This document shows, in pieces, positions 56,143-64,000 of a stretch of DNA of 64,000 nt (its first letter is position 1; every line of letters starts with the position of its first letter). The notes under the pieces were generated by a model. That model searched no databases. It was not told where the DNA came from and saw nothing but the letters and a program-made list of their open reading frames with translations. A program made the position numbers and the translations under genes. The stretch comes from an uncultured Planctomycetaceae bacterium (lineage in GTDB: Bacteria; Planctomycetota; Planctomycetia; Pirellulales; Pirellulaceae): assembly GCA_937862885.1 (NCBI GenBank), contig CALMEE010000039.1, positions 1 to 64,000 of the forward strand. The letters are read 5' to 3'.

Positions 56143-58386
56143 TCACGATGTGAACCAGGTAGCCACTTGATAAGTCACCAATGCGCCAAGGTATGCCAAG
56201 GTTGTCATATAAACGAAAGTGAGTAGCGGCCACTTCCACGATCCGGACTCCTTCCAAATCACAACCAAGGTGGAAAAACATTGGGCACACAGCGCAAAGA
56301 AAACCATAATGGAAAGGGCAACTGGGACATTAAATACCTTGCGTTCCGAGCCATCCCAGGTTACCTCTTGCAGTCGTTCCGCCAGCAACCTGGGTTGGTC
56401 TTCTGCCTCGCTACCTACGCTATAAATTACTCCTAACGTGCCAACGATTACCTCGCGCGCTGGGAAGGATGCGATGGTCGCCGCGGCAATCTTCCAATCC
56501 CAACCCAAGGGCAAAACAACCGGTTCAATCGTTTTTCCCATTCTGCCCAAAAAGCTACGCTGTAAATAGGCTGAACTGACCGCATTCGCAATTTCTTCTT
56601 CCAATTCTTCTATGGCATCCGCGGATACTTGCTCAGCGTCGACTTCAACTTGTAATTGGGCCAATTGCGCTGCAAATTGGGCACGAACTTGTTCTTCAAC
56701 CTCAGGATTGCGAGGAAAATACGCTAAGGCCCACACAACTATCGCGACACAGAAGATTAGCGTTCCCGCTCTGCGTACAAATGCCCAACCCTGTTCAGCC
56801 ATGCGCCGAAGCGCATTGGACAACGATGGGAACTTATATTCAGGTAATTCCATGACGAATGGTGGAGTGGGACCTTGTAAGAGGGTCTTTCTCAACAACA
56901 GAGCGACGCCAACCGCCACAACAATCCCCAAAAAGTACATGGCAAACATGGTAAAGCCTTGGAGACCAAACCAACCACCCATGTACCTAGTGTCAGGAAT
57001 GAAGGCAGCAATCAATAAGACATACACGGGGATGCGAGCGCTGCAACTCATGAGCGGAGCAATCAACATCGTAATCAAGCGATCTTGTCGATTCTCAATC
57101 ACGCGTGTCGACATGACGCCCGGAATCGCACATGCGAAGGATGACAACAAAGGGATAAACGATTTGCCACTCAGGCCAATTTTGGACATGAGCTTATCCA
57201 TGAGAAAAGCAGCGCGCGCCATGTAGCCGCAATCTTCTAACATGGCGATAAAGAAAAAAAGGATGCAAATTTGCGGCAGAAACACCAAAACCCCGCCGAC
57301 TCCCGCAACAATGCCATCGACAATCAATGACTTGAGCATACCTGCAGGCAGGCTGCTCGTGAGAATGTCGCCGAGACCCGCCAAGCCTGCCTCGATTAAG
57401 TCCATCAACGGACCGGCCCAAGCAAAAATGGCCTGGAACATAAGCACCATTAAACCGACAAAAATCATTGTGCCCCAAACACGGTGCGTAGCAATTCTAT
57501 CTAGTCGGTCCCCCCATGAGAACTGCGTGCGCGCCTTCCGCACAACCACACCTTCTAGCTTGTTTTCGATCCAAGCGTAGCGCGCAATCGATTCCACGGC
57601 AGCTAACGAGCGATTTTCTTTCCGCAATAAATCGCGCGCGCTATGTACTAATTGAGTGAGTTCCGTATTCTTCAACGACTCCAGCACAATATCAGTGGTG
57701 TCAAACACGAGCCGCAGCGCGAAAAACTCGGCATGCGGAGTTTTCCCGTGTTCAACTAGGTATTCCTGCACAGGTGTCACGGCCTTCAGCATGGCATCAG
57801 CGATCACAGATGTGGACTCTGTCGTTTGGTGTTGCTGATCTAATATCTCCTGCCGCAGTCCATCAAGACCCAACTTACGATTCGCCTGTATCGGAATTAC
57901 CGGAACCCCCAAACGCTTGGCCAACAAGGGGACATTGATCTCCACGCCATTTCTTTTCGCCACATCAACCATGTTCAACGCAATCACAAACGGCAATCGC
58001 ATCTCCAGCAATTGGCTGCACAGAAATAAATTGCGTTCAAGATTATTCGCGTCAACAACACAAACAACGAATTGCGGCGCATGCTCGCTTGCCCGCCGCC
58101 CCATCAGGACTTCAAGTGCAACCAGTTCATCAAGTGACTTCGGTGACAAACTATAAGTCCCCGGCAAGTCGATAATCGTTACCGACTTATTCCCGAACTT
58201 CGCCCGGCCAATCTTCTGCTCAACCGTCACGCCAGGATAGTTCCCGACTCGTTGATTCATGCCGGCCAGAGCATTAAACAAAGTGGATTTCCCAGTATTG
58301 GGGTTTCCCACTAACGCAATCGACAACTCCGCATTGGTTCCTGGTGTCGTCGAAAACTTGGCCAAACTAGAATTCATTGAAATCAC
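56143..58386 (-). CDS. feoB: Ferrous iron transporter FeoB
   Basis: 747 residues. N-terminal GTPase with all motifs: G1 VGNPNTGKSTLFNALAG, G2 GNYPGVTVEQK, G3 IIDLPGTYSLSP and G4 NMVD; a helical spacer, then two Gate-type membrane cores (FVGLMVLMFQAIFAWAGPLM, DCGYMARAAFLMDKLMSKIG with FACAIPGVMSTRVIENRQDR). The C-terminal part has several further helices and the spacer AEQVSADAIEELEEEI. It imports Fe(II) across the inner membrane. Transcribed with two FeoA genes upstream and a Cys-rich protein gene downstream, under a Fur-like box. Confidence 0.97.
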   Translation of the reverse strand: MISMNSSLAKFSTTPGTNAELSIALVGNPNTGKSTLFNALAGMNQRVGNYPGVTVEQKIGRAKFGNKSVTIIDLPGTYSLSPKSLDELVALEVLMGRRASEHAPQFVVCVVDANNLERNLFLCSQLLEMRLPFVIALNMVDVAKRNGVEINVPLLAKRLGVPVIPIQANRKLGLDGLRQEILDQQHQTTESTSVIADAMLKAVTPVQEYLVEHGKTPHAEFFALRLVFDTTDIVLESLKNTELTQLVHSARDLLRKENRSLAAVESIARYAWIENKLEGVVVRKARTQFSWGDRLDRIATHRVWGTMIFVGLMVLMFQAIFAWAGPLMDLIEAGLAGLGDILTSSLPAGMLKSLIVDGIVAGVGGVLVFLPQICILFFFIAMLEDCGYMARAAFLMDKLMSKIGLSGKSFIPLLSSFACAIPGVMSTRVIENRQDRLITMLIAPLMSCSARIPVYVLLIAAFIPDTRYMGGWFGLQGFTMFAMYFLGIVVAVGVALLLRKTLLQGPTPPFVMELPEYKFPSLSNALRRMAEQGWAFVRRAGTLIFCVAIVVWALAYFPRNPEVEEQVRAQFAAQLAQLQVEVDAEQVSADAIEELEEEIANAVSSAYLQRSFLGRMGKTIEPVVLPLGWDWKIAAATIASFPAREVIVGTLGVIYSVGSEAEDQPRLLAERLQEVTWDGSERKVFNVPVALSIMVFFALCAQCFSTLVVIWKESGSWKWPLLTFVYMTTLAYLGALVTYQVATWFTS

Positions 58387-58414
58387 ACAGCAGCAAAAGC
58401 AGCCAACTCCGTCC

Positions 58415-58642
58415 CTAATCTAAAGTCACACCCACACGGCGCGCCTCGTCTTTGCGCAAACTCAAGCGGTAGTGGCGGATCTCAAACTCGAGGGGATCGC
58501 CCAATGGAGCAGCTCCTAAAAATCGCGCTCGACACCCGGGAATCAATCCCATTTCGTAGAGCCGCGTGGTAATGGCATCGTCCCCCTCGATATCGGTGAC
58601 GACAGCTTGTTGACCAGGCAAAAGATCGGCGAGTGATGGCAA
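58415..58642 (-). CDS. feoA: FeoA protein (second copy in operon)
   Basis: 75 residues from TTG 58642, chosen because AGGA precedes it by nine bases and 75 residues is normal for FeoA; the frame runs on to 58717. The SH3-like fold is visible in LADLLPGQQAVVTDIEGDDA, RLYEMGLIPGCRARFLGAAP and the final strand HYRLSLRKDEARRVGV. FeoA probably docks on FeoB. It lies 28 bases upstream of feoB. A TTG start is unusual, and 58717 would also be TTG. Confidence 0.85.
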   Translation of the reverse strand: MPSLADLLPGQQAVVTDIEGDDAITTRLYEMGLIPGCRARFLGAAPLGDPLEFEIRHYRLSLRKDEARRVGVTLD

Positions 58643-58850
58643 AGTAATGTTTCCTTTGTTCAAAGAATAAATTGTTTGAATTGCCAAAAACAGAGTCGCG
58701 TAAATCTTTGGTTTCAATTAGACGGAAGGCCATCAGTGCTTCCACTACGCGAGTAGCTAATCTTGGGCAAGCACCACACGAACGCTATTTCCCTTGCCCA
58801 TTCAAACTCGATCACTTTTCAATACAGTACCGCAGGCATGGAAATAAGCT

Positions 58851-59102
58851 CTAATCGATGGCGACCATGACACAATGGCAATCGTCGCCTCGCAAACAGA
58901 ATTTTGCTCCACGCAAACGGATAATGCAGGGGCAACCATGTCGAACAACCTCGACCCGATTACCGGGCTGAATTCCCAATTCCGATAGCCTTTGGACGCT
59001 GGATTCCTCACCGCTGACCTCAAAAATGGCTCCACATTCTCCGCTCCTGAGGCAAGCGATGGGAACAACCGAGCGCGGCGCTAAGCATTCTTTCTGGTCC
59101 AT
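58851..59102 (-). CDS. feoA: FeoA protein (first copy, Cys-rich)
   Basis: 83 residues. FeoA SH3-like signature with RLSELGIQPGNRVEVVRHGC and a final LRGDDCHCVMV. It has more Cys (about seven) than the second copy, including CPC and CHC, which could allow metal or redox sensitivity. First gene of the feo operon; a Fur-like box and a promoter are directly upstream. The 208-base gap before the second feoA has no gene. Confidence 0.88.
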   Translation of the reverse strand: MDQKECLAPRSVVPIACLRSGECGAIFEVSGEESSVQRLSELGIQPGNRVEVVRHGCPCIIRLRGAKFCLRGDDCHCVMVAID

Positions 59103-59136
59103 AGGGCCTTGTTTCTATTGGGATTACTTCCTTATT

Positions 59137-59155
59137 GATATTGATTATCATTAAG
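59137..59155. promoter_or_regulatory. Fur-like box upstream of feo operon
   Basis: GATATTGATTATCATTAAG matches the 19-base Fur consensus at 15 of 19 positions. It overlaps the end of the predicted -10 on the minus strand and lies 35 bases before the first feoA ATG, the expected position for iron-dependent repression. DtxR/MntR-type control cannot be excluded. Confidence 0.75.
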
Positions 59156-59181
59156 GATATCGAGCATTAGATTTTTGACAA
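59154..59181 (-). promoter_or_regulatory. Promoter candidate for feo operon
   Basis: Minus strand TTGTCA (59176-59181), 16-base spacer and TATCCT (59154-59159). It is immediately upstream of, and touches, the Fur-like box. Confidence 0.5.
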
Positions 59182-59321
59182 GCCCACCCGGGAAATTTAA
59201 TCGCGTGTTGGATTTGTCTTCTATCTAACTTTCGCAAACGGCGTTTCGTTTCCTGGGGGCGAGCGGCCTAGCCGACAATGTCCGGAAATTACGGCCAAGA
59301 CAACGGAACGATCTCAAGAAA

Positions 59322-59354
59322 CGAAACGAGGCAGCACAAATGCTGCCTGTTTCG
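59322..59354 (-). terminator. Terminator of the giant surface protein gene
   Basis: CGAAAC (59322-59327) and AGGCAGCA (59329-59336) pair with TGCTGCCT (59341-59348) and GTTTCG (59349-59354), with a CAAA loop and one bulged G. On the minus strand TTTCTTGAG follows the stem. It lies 27 bases after the stop of the SdrD B-like gene. Confidence 0.8.
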
Positions 59355-59380
59355 CGTAAATTTGGATGAGGATCCGCAAG

Positions 59381-62300
59381 CTATTTGATGCGGTCGCTGA
59401 AAATCGCTGGGTCGGAGATGCCGTCACCATCCCAGTCACCGACAACCGGTATATCTCCCGCTGATCCCATTTCGAAAACTAAATCGGCTGCATCAATAGT
59501 TCGATTTCCGTTCAAATCGACGATCCAAGTACCATTTCGAAATACGCCGATCTGATCAACGCCATTGCCATTGAAGTCACCGACGACGGGGATATCGCCG
59601 CTCTGCCCAAAGAAGAACTCGGCGTCACGGTGATCGAATACGCCATCGCCATTTAGATCGAGTTTCCATTTACCGTCGCGGAAAGTACCGATGGTACGAA
59701 TTCCGTCTCCGTTCCAATCACCGGCGATTGGAATATCTCGATCGGTTCCGTATCCGAACACATGGTCAATCACGTCAACTCTAGATTGACCGTGGCTGGC
59801 GAGCCGCATTGAACGTCCAGTCGACACGGTGCGGTCGACGGATGGTGGAACGTTTTTCGGGCGGGTCGTTCGGTCGTTTTCCAGACTTGGCAATCCCGGT
59901 TCTGTTTTGATTACTTCCGGATCCCCTTCCCACATCGGACCATAGATGCCAATGTCGGCTTTGCCATCGCCATCCCAATCACCAACGATCGGGAGGTCAT
60001 TTGCATCACCTAGTTTGGCGATCAAGTCATCTCGGTCCCAAATGCCGTTTCCATTGATATCGATCAGCCAATAGCCGTCTTTGAAGATAGCGATTTCGTC
60101 TTTACCGTTACCGTTGAAGTCACCAGCTAACGGAATACCTGCAACCATTCCAAACACGGCGCCGTTCGTTTGTTCAACGAATTGCCCATTCGCGTCGATG
60201 CGACCAAAGGCCCAAGATCCTTCTTCCATGTTATACCGCGACCAATCATACGCATTGAGGAATGAAGCCTGCAGCATATTGGCTTCTCTCGAATTGACTT
60301 CTTCCGATCGTGGTTTCCCTGCATTGATTACGCTAAGGTGCCACGTGTATCGCGCATCGACTTCGGGTGCCACATCCAAGTGAGGACCGCGTGATGCACC
60401 GAAAATGGCAATACCATTGACCGGCAGATTTCCAGCCAACCCCCAACCTGGCGAAAGCGGCGGTGTGGGCGGAACGCGACCTGGCAAAGCAGGGTTGCGG
60501 TTCGGTGGTAACAATGGTGGAGTCGTTGGGGTTGCTGGTGCCGTCATCACCAAGACTTCACTGAAATTGTTACTGATCGATTGCCCGCCGGCATTCACAC
60601 GGACGTTGACAATCGAGTCCATGATTTGATCGATTGAGAATGTCGACAGGATGCTCTGCGGAGCCGTTCTGGCGGCTTCCAACGAATTGTAGGCAAATCC
60701 GGTTGTACTTCCTGCGGTATCAAGCGAGTCGACGTAGCCGGAGGGTTGCCGTTGGATGACGATGTAGTTGCCTGCTGGCAATCCGTCGAATACGTAGTTG
60801 CCATTCGCGTCAGTCAATACCCACAAAGGTGCGTCCAAGTTTGACGTCCCCATGTGGCTATAGAAATCGCCGATCACATCGCGTAACGTTACTGCACGTG
60901 GCACAATCGAATCACTCGTGGGATCGATGAAGAAGAATAATTCCATCCGCACGCCAGCAATTGGCCTATCCACGCCTGGTTGATATTGTCCATCGCGCTG
61001 ATCGCGGTAGTTGGCCGGAACCAAACCGTCTTCCGTTTCGAATGCTGGTCCATCTTGGAAAACTTTACCGGAAATTCTTCCCTTTTCCGCTTCGCAGAAA
61101 TTGTATTGGATTCCGCGTTCGCCACCCTTCAACTCAACAAAGTCAATTCGGTTAATGGCGGTGTTTGTTCCCCGTTGGTTATTGCCGACAGTGCCAGCAA
61201 ACGTACCAGCATCAAAGTAGTCTTCGGGTTGGATCTGTACCAAGCTGTATTTGCCAGGAGCCAAGCCTTTGAATTCGTAGAAGCCGCGTTGATTTGTTGT
61301 CGTGGTAGCGACGAGATTGCCCGCTTCGTTGTAGAGTTGAATCGTGACATTTGCGATCGGGCGGTGATCAGGACTGCTTGGATCGATGACCGCTCCTTTC
61401 TCATCGTTATCGATCACGACAAAACCACTAATCGACGCTGGTTCGTTTTCGACAAAGTTGTATTGAACGCCGACGCTGCACGAAACCAAAACAACCCCAT
61501 TGATACGATTGATGTTTGGGCTGATTCCTTTTTGCACACCGTCAACAGAACCGATTGAGATTCCGGCATCGAAATAACCTTCTGGTTGGATCTGGACAAT
61601 CGAATAGGTATCTGGTACCAGACCCTGGAACTCATAGTAACCGACGCTATTTGTGGTGGTCGTAGCCACCAATTGGTTTTGACTGTTAAACAGTTGTATG
61701 GTTACTCCAGCGATCGGCTTGTGCCATGGATCGGCCGGATTGATATTCGAGGCGCTCTTGCCAGGAGTTTCGACGACCACGTAGCCACTGACACTTGCGG
61801 GTCCAATTTCAGAGAAATTGTACTGCACTCCGCGATCTCCAGATTCCAATGCGACGGATGAAATGCGGTTGGCAACATTGGTTATGCCTCGTTGAACTCC
61901 ATCAACACGGCCTACGAAAACACCAGAGTCAAAGTAACCCTCGGGTTGAATTTCTACAACACTGTAAACACCTGGCTCAAGGCCGACGAAGCGATAGTAA
62001 CCCTGGGCATTCGTCGTCGTGGTCGCTACCAGTTGGTTTTGCTCGTTGTACAATTCAATCGTCACGCCAGCAATCGGCTTATGCCAAGGAGCATTGGGAT
62101 TGACAACACTGGCTGATCGGCCAGGGGTTTCAACCACCACATAACCACTGATGGATGCCGGCGCGTTCTCAAAGAAGTTGTACTGCACGCCAGTTTCATC
62201 GGAGAACAACGTCACACCGGTAAACCGATTTTGCCCTGGGTTGGCGCCGCGTAGAACGCCGCCAACCGTTCCAATCGAAGTGCCTGCGTCGAAATACCCA

Positions 62301-64000
62301 GCAGGTTGAATTTCGACGACGGAATAGGTACCGGGTCGCAATGCGCCAAATTGATAAAAGCCGTTTGCATCCGTAAAGGTTGTGTCAATCAGTTGGCCAG
62401 CCTGATCGTAAAGCTGTATCGTAACCCCACTAATTGGGCGATAGTTGGGATCATTGGGGTTGACGATTGGCGTGCTGTAGCGCGTTTCAACGCTGACAAA
62501 ACCGCTAATTGTGGCGGCTTTCAACTCGCCAAAGTTGTAGTTAATCCCTCGATCATCCGCGCGCAATATGATGTTAGAAAATCGGTCATTGTGGGCCGTG
62601 CCATTGGCTACGCCACCGATAGTGCCCAGCGTATCTTTTCCATCAAGCCAACCCTGCAATGGATTCGCGTTGATTTCAACAATTTCATAGATTCCCGGGG
62701 GCAAACCGGTCACCTCGTACCGCCCATTAGCGTCCGTCCGTACAAAAATCGGTGCAAAGTTTGTAAATGGGTCGATGGCCAATGAACCCTGCGGCCCGAC
62801 ACGCCTTACCTGAATGAGGACGTTAGCAATGCCCTCTTCTCCCGCGTCGATGCGGCCGTTATCGTTGCGGTCATGGTACACGGTACCTCGAATGCTGGCT
62901 GGTCGAACTTCTCTGAAGTCGTAGTTCACTCCATCCAATCCACCCAATGGAATATGGATATTTGCGATTACGTTATCCAAACCGTCGGCGTTCTTAACTA
63001 CTTGGCCAATGGTTTGTCCATTTACCTGTCCCGCTGAGGCACCCACATCCAGATAATCTTGAGGTTGAATCTGCACCAAACGGTATGTGCCGGGCTGCAG
63101 ATTGAGGTCGTAGCCAAACTCATAAAACCCACCTGCGTCCGTGCGTTTTACTGCAACCGTCGAGTAGGTATTGGTCGTTGCATCAAACCGCTGCAGCGAG
63201 ATTAGAACGTTGCCGATTCCGTGCTCATTTTGATCGAATGTGCCATTAATGTTTGCATCGTGGTAAACGCGCCCGGAGATCGAGATCGGTTTGGGGACCA
63301 ACTCGTATCCATCGATCGCTCCTGCAGTGCGGTTGGCGAGTCCCAATTCATTGTCGGCACGTAACTGCAAGGATGAACCAGAAGTGTTCGCAGCCTTCTG
63401 GAACAAGCCATCGTAGTAATCGAAAAAGGTCCCGGAATATTGGTTTTGGCTGAAGCCACCATCGATGACCGTTGTCGTCGTGATGTTAAGTGGACTGAAC
63501 GTGTAGTGCTCGTCGACGAAGACCGCTTGAAAAAAAGTCCCTTCGAACTCGACGCCTGAAACGATTGGGTCGAGTCGTAGACGCTCGACCTCGTCAACAT
63601 CGATGGTGAATGCCAGTCGATCTCCGGCAACAAAATTTCTCAAGGTTACTTCAAGGCGCAACCCATCTTCGGACACGAATACATCCAAAATATCGTCGGC
63701 TGTTACTCCCACGCTACGTTCGGCGACGAATTTGAACGGATGGTAGGCATGCGCGCCATTTTGCCCTTCATGCACGTGAAAGACAATGTCCCCTAAAGAG
63801 ACCACACCATTGCCGTCTTGGTCACCATTGATTACAAATTTTGTCATCTGCGTGGTAGCTGATCCGCCCTGGAACGTCACTTCAAAGTAATCCGGGTTGA
63901 TGTCTTGCCCGTGATCATCCTCGGTAAACGTAATTCCTGCGACCACGGGATTTGCTGTTAACAGATGGCGCTGTTCCATCTGTTCGAATTTGCATTTGCG
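59381..64000 (-). CDS. Giant SdrD B-like repeat surface protein (5' end outside window)
   Basis: At least 1539 residues; the frame stays open at the window edge, so the true start is missing. The visible N-terminus reads FEQMEQRHLLTAN, a variant of the planctomycete LEPR-XLL motif found after the start of large exported proteins. Residues about 10-230 form a unique domain. Then come seven SdrD B-like modules starting near residues 232, 360, 488, 608, 728, 848 and 967; modules 3-6 have an exact 120-residue period. A linker with a Pro-rich stretch (about 1190-1225) leads to five FG-GAP-like repeats with Ca-binding DWDGDG or DFNGNG motifs. Probably a secreted or surface adhesion protein. Confidence 0.93.
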   Translation of the reverse strand, partial: RKCKFEQMEQRHLLTANPVVAGITFTEDDHGQDINPDYFEVTFQGGSATTQMTKFVINGDQDGNGVVSLGDIVFHVHEGQNGAHAYHPFKFVAERSVGVTADDILDVFVSEDGLRLEVTLRNFVAGDRLAFTIDVDEVERLRLDPIVSGVEFEGTFFQAVFVDEHYTFSPLNITTTTVIDGGFSQNQYSGTFFDYYDGLFQKAANTSGSSLQLRADNELGLANRTAGAIDGYELVPKPISISGRVYHDANINGTFDQNEHGIGNVLISLQRFDATTNTYSTVAVKRTDAGGFYEFGYDLNLQPGTYRLVQIQPQDYLDVGASAGQVNGQTIGQVVKNADGLDNVIANIHIPLGGLDGVNYDFREVRPASIRGTVYHDRNDNGRIDAGEEGIANVLIQVRRVGPQGSLAIDPFTNFAPIFVRTDANGRYEVTGLPPGIYEIVEINANPLQGWLDGKDTLGTIGGVANGTAHNDRFSNIILRADDRGINYNFGELKAATISGFVSVETRYSTPIVNPNDPNYRPISGVTIQLYDQAGQLIDTTFTDANGFYQFGALRPGTYSVVEIQPAGYFDAGTSIGTVGGVLRGANPGQNRFTGVTLFSDETGVQYNFFENAPASISGYVVVETPGRSASVVNPNAPWHKPIAGVTIELYNEQNQLVATTTTNAQGYYRFVGLEPGVYSVVEIQPEGYFDSGVFVGRVDGVQRGITNVANRISSVALESGDRGVQYNFSEIGPASVSGYVVVETPGKSASNINPADPWHKPIAGVTIQLFNSQNQLVATTTTNSVGYYEFQGLVPDTYSIVQIQPEGYFDAGISIGSVDGVQKGISPNINRINGVVLVSCSVGVQYNFVENEPASISGFVVIDNDEKGAVIDPSSPDHRPIANVTIQLYNEAGNLVATTTTNQRGFYEFKGLAPGKYSLVQIQPEDYFDAGTFAGTVGNNQRGTNTAINRIDFVELKGGERGIQYNFCEAEKGRISGKVFQDGPAFETEDGLVPANYRDQRDGQYQPGVDRPIAGVRMELFFFIDPTSDSIVPRAVTLRDVIGDFYSHMGTSNLDAPLWVLTDANGNYVFDGLPAGNYIVIQRQPSGYVDSLDTAGSTTGFAYNSLEAARTAPQSILSTFSIDQIMDSIVNVRVNAGGQSISNNFSEVLVMTAPATPTTPPLLPPNRNPALPGRVPPTPPLSPGWGLAGNLPVNGIAIFGASRGPHLDVAPEVDARYTWHLSVINAGKPRSEEVNSREANMLQASFLNAYDWSRYNMEEGSWAFGRIDANGQFVEQTNGAVFGMVAGIPLAGDFNGNGKDEIAIFKDGYWLIDINGNGIWDRDDLIAKLGDANDLPIVGDWDGDGKADIGIYGPMWEGDPEVIKTEPGLPSLENDRTTRPKNVPPSVDRTVSTGRSMRLASHGQSRVDVIDHVFGYGTDRDIPIAGDWNGDGIRTIGTFRDGKWKLDLNGDGVFDHRDAEFFFGQSGDIPVVGDFNGNGVDQIGVFRNGTWIVDLNGNRTIDAADLVFEMGSAGDIPVVGDWDGDGISDPAIFSDRIK
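61082..62518 (-). repeat. Four homogenised 120-residue modules
   Basis: Modules starting at residues 488, 608, 728 and 848 of the giant protein repeat every 360 bases. Modules 4 and 5 share SGYVVVETPG, PWHKPIAGVTI, QNQLVATTTTN and VQYNF blocks, indicating recent duplication or gene conversion. Confidence 0.85.

Noticed and set aside
1-64000. tRNA, rRNA, CRISPR and mobile elements
   Set aside because: Looked for tRNA arm motifs, spaced repeats, transposase and integrase motifs and found none that can be supported.

Overview
The window reads as a chromosomal segment of a planctomycete, most likely of the Pirellulales type. The evidence is a DUF1559 prepilin-like protein, an extracellular protein starting with a variant of the planctomycete 'FExLExRxLL' N-terminus and carrying SdrD B-like modules, a DUF6655-type lipoprotein, a YCF48-like BNR protein, many long hypothetical lipoproteins, and loosely packed genes with 300-800 base gaps. 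Base composition looks near 50% GC throughout. I see no tRNA, rRNA, CRISPR array, insertion sequence or phage gene, so this looks like ordinary chromosome rather than a mobile island.

Layout. 0.4-12.1 kb (+): secreted ThuA-like protein, a Gly/Asp-rich lipoprotein, a long orphan secretin with a clear terminator, a TIM-barrel sugar isomerase/epimerase overlapping a small membrane protein, and a secreted CocE/NonD hydrolase. 12.5-22.2 kb: an AbgT-family transporter with a PDZ-like domain inserted between membrane segments, a FIST sensor protein (-), a TolC-like outer-membrane lipoprotein, a DUF6655-like lipoprotein (-) and two glycosyltransferases. 22.4-33.1 kb: dnaE (-), a long coiled-coil protein, an OmpR-type two-component pair, and a BNR/YCF48-like exported protein. 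33.7-35.7 kb: DUF1559 protein and a small lipoprotein.

35.7-43.4 kb is the best-defined system: phoR - (gap with a three-unit Pho box) - pstS - pstC - pstA - pstB - phoU - phoB, a complete phosphate sensing and high-affinity uptake cluster. The Pho box is three 11-base direct repeats before pstS. PstA carries a roughly 105-residue extra loop and PstB has an altered ABC signature (LSRGQ).

44.2-53.3 kb: NhaA antiporter with a His-rich loop, FMN-binding glutamate synthase-like protein, zinc-ribbon membrane protein, exported beta-rich protein, a HEAT/LRR/PDZ membrane protein, an RlmI-like methyltransferase, MntR and an M48 protease. 53.6-59.1 kb (-): a primary-type sigma factor, and a ferrous iron operon feoA-feoA-feoB plus a FeoB-associated Cys-rich small membrane protein, with a good Fur-like box upstream. 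59.4-64.0 kb (-): a very large exported protein made of seven SdrD B-like modules and calcium-binding FG-GAP-like repeats, truncated by the window edge.

The regulatory theme is nutrient and metal homeostasis (phosphate, iron, manganese, sodium/proton). No plainly new multi-gene system stands out. The most unusual items are the AbgT-PDZ chimera, the His-rich NhaA loop, the PstA/PstB peculiarities, and the repeat-built giant surface protein.
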